A stretch of DNA of 64,000 bases from assembly GCA_037974665.1 (NCBI GenBank), contig CM075782.1:42026851-42090850 (forward strand), in the 5' to 3' direction. The number at the start of each line of letters is the position of its first letter. Positions within the stretch are counted from its first letter, which is position 1. Source of the DNA: Ehretia macrophylla. Lineage: Eukaryota > Streptophyta > Magnoliopsida > Boraginales > Ehretiaceae. The notes below the pieces were generated by a model, which was not told where the DNA came from, searched no databases, and was given only the letters and a program-made list of their open reading frames with translations. The translations under genes were made by a program, and so were the position numbers. Shown in pieces: positions 63,324-64,000 of this stretch.

Positions 63324-63737
63324 GTCAAGTTGAGTACGCAAAGCCCTTATTTGTCTTCCTTTTTGCGATTCTCGACGAACGATTCGGGAAGAAGAAACAG
63401 CGCAAAAAGAAAAAAAGTGGCCTAAAACTGATGAAAATGATCAATTTTTGGCTCTAAAAATAGGCGCAACCGAGTAGGCTTGCCTCCCACATTGTAGAGC
63501 TCTCGGAGAACTTTCCAACGGTATGCTGTGCGCCACATAACTCCTTACCAATCAAAAGTTATGGTCATCGGAGCGTCGAAGACCTGGTCACAGGCCCCAC
63601 GCCCTCAGTTTACGGTCCTAGACTCTACGCGAAACGAAGTTGTCATGCCCAGGATGATGTGGGACCCGATAATAGAAATGTGACGGATAAAGTATCTTGG
63701 CAAGCCTGAACGGGGCAAAAAATTCAAAACAAAAAGG

Positions 63738-63856
63738 CAGGTGCAAGACGAGGATCTCCCTAGGTGTCACCCATCCTAGTACTACTCTATTCCAAGCACG
63801 CTTAACTTTGGAGATCTGATGGGATCCGGTGCATTACTGCTGGTATGATCGCTCCA
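63738..63856 (-). rRNA. 5S rRNA gene 23
   Basis: Shares GGAGCGATC at the 5' end and the AAAGCACTTATTTG upstream variant with gene 12, eleven units away. 3' end altered (GTCTTGCACCT). Confidence 0.9.
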
Positions 63857-64000
63857 GTCATGTTGCATGCGCAAAGCACTTATTTGTCGTCCTTTTCGCG
63901 GCTCTCGACGTACGATCAGGGACAAAGAAACAGCTTAAAAAGAAGAAAAGTGGCATGAAACTGATGAAAACGTTCAATTTTTTGCTCAAAAAATAGGCGC

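Larger units (their letters stand above)
57903..64000 (-). repeat. 5S rDNA tandem array, segment 3 (runs off the window)
   Basis: Eleven and a half units with a 525-535-bp period. Genes 14 to 22 alternate three spacer/gene types in strict order, giving a higher-order period of about 1,590 bp. Ends inside a spacer at the window edge. Confidence 0.96.

Noticed and set aside
8869-64000. CRISPR-like or satellite-only interpretation of the tandem repeats
   Set aside because: Each 530-bp unit contains a full-length gene matching plant 5S rRNA with box A, box C, upstream AT-rich box and T-run terminator.

Overview
This window is plant nuclear DNA: heterochromatic 5S ribosomal DNA broken up by nested Ty3/gypsy retrotransposons. 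I see no host protein-coding gene. The organism is very probably an angiosperm. The 5S genes sit in about 530-bp tandem units separate from other rRNA genes. The retroelements have a Del/Tekay-type chromovirus polyprotein (gag, protease, RT, RNase H, integrase, chromodomain) primed by initiator-Met tRNA. I cannot name the species.

Layout. (1) 1-8868: retrotransposon A on the plus strand, with its 5' LTR cut by the window edge, a badly decayed gag-pol (1652-6156) and a 2.67-kb 3' LTR. (2) 8869-13902: first 5S segment. All 5S genes in the window lie on the minus strand. (3) 13903-21856: a plus-strand solo LTR inserted inside a 5S gene, itself split by a minus-strand solo LTR (17496-21224) with a perfect GATTA target-site duplication. 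(4) 21857-22869: a short 5S segment that continues the interrupted gene. (5) 22870-57902: a 35-kb composite insertion in another 5S gene. It holds a truncated LTR (22870-about 24078), a minus-strand element B with a non-coding 2.9-kb interior (about 24079-34438), plus-strand element C (34439-57902) and a complete element D (45467-57353, TSD TCTTT) nested in the 3' LTR of C. (6) 57903-64000: third 5S segment, partly organised as a three-unit higher-order repeat.

Removing the insertions rejoins the 5S genes in register, so the ground state is one continuous tandem array of at least 23 genes hit at least three separate times by one LTR family. The three gag-pol copies are all dead. Most of their nonsense codons are C-to-T or G-to-A transitions, as expected from deamination of methylated cytosine. 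Element D is the least damaged (three in-frame stops). The chromodomain suggests why silent 5S chromatin would attract these elements, but that link is inference. The best candidates for something new are the non-coding partner element B, the trimeric 5S higher-order repeat, the recombinant junctions around B, and the unusually long, structured LTRs (2.7 to 4.2 kb).
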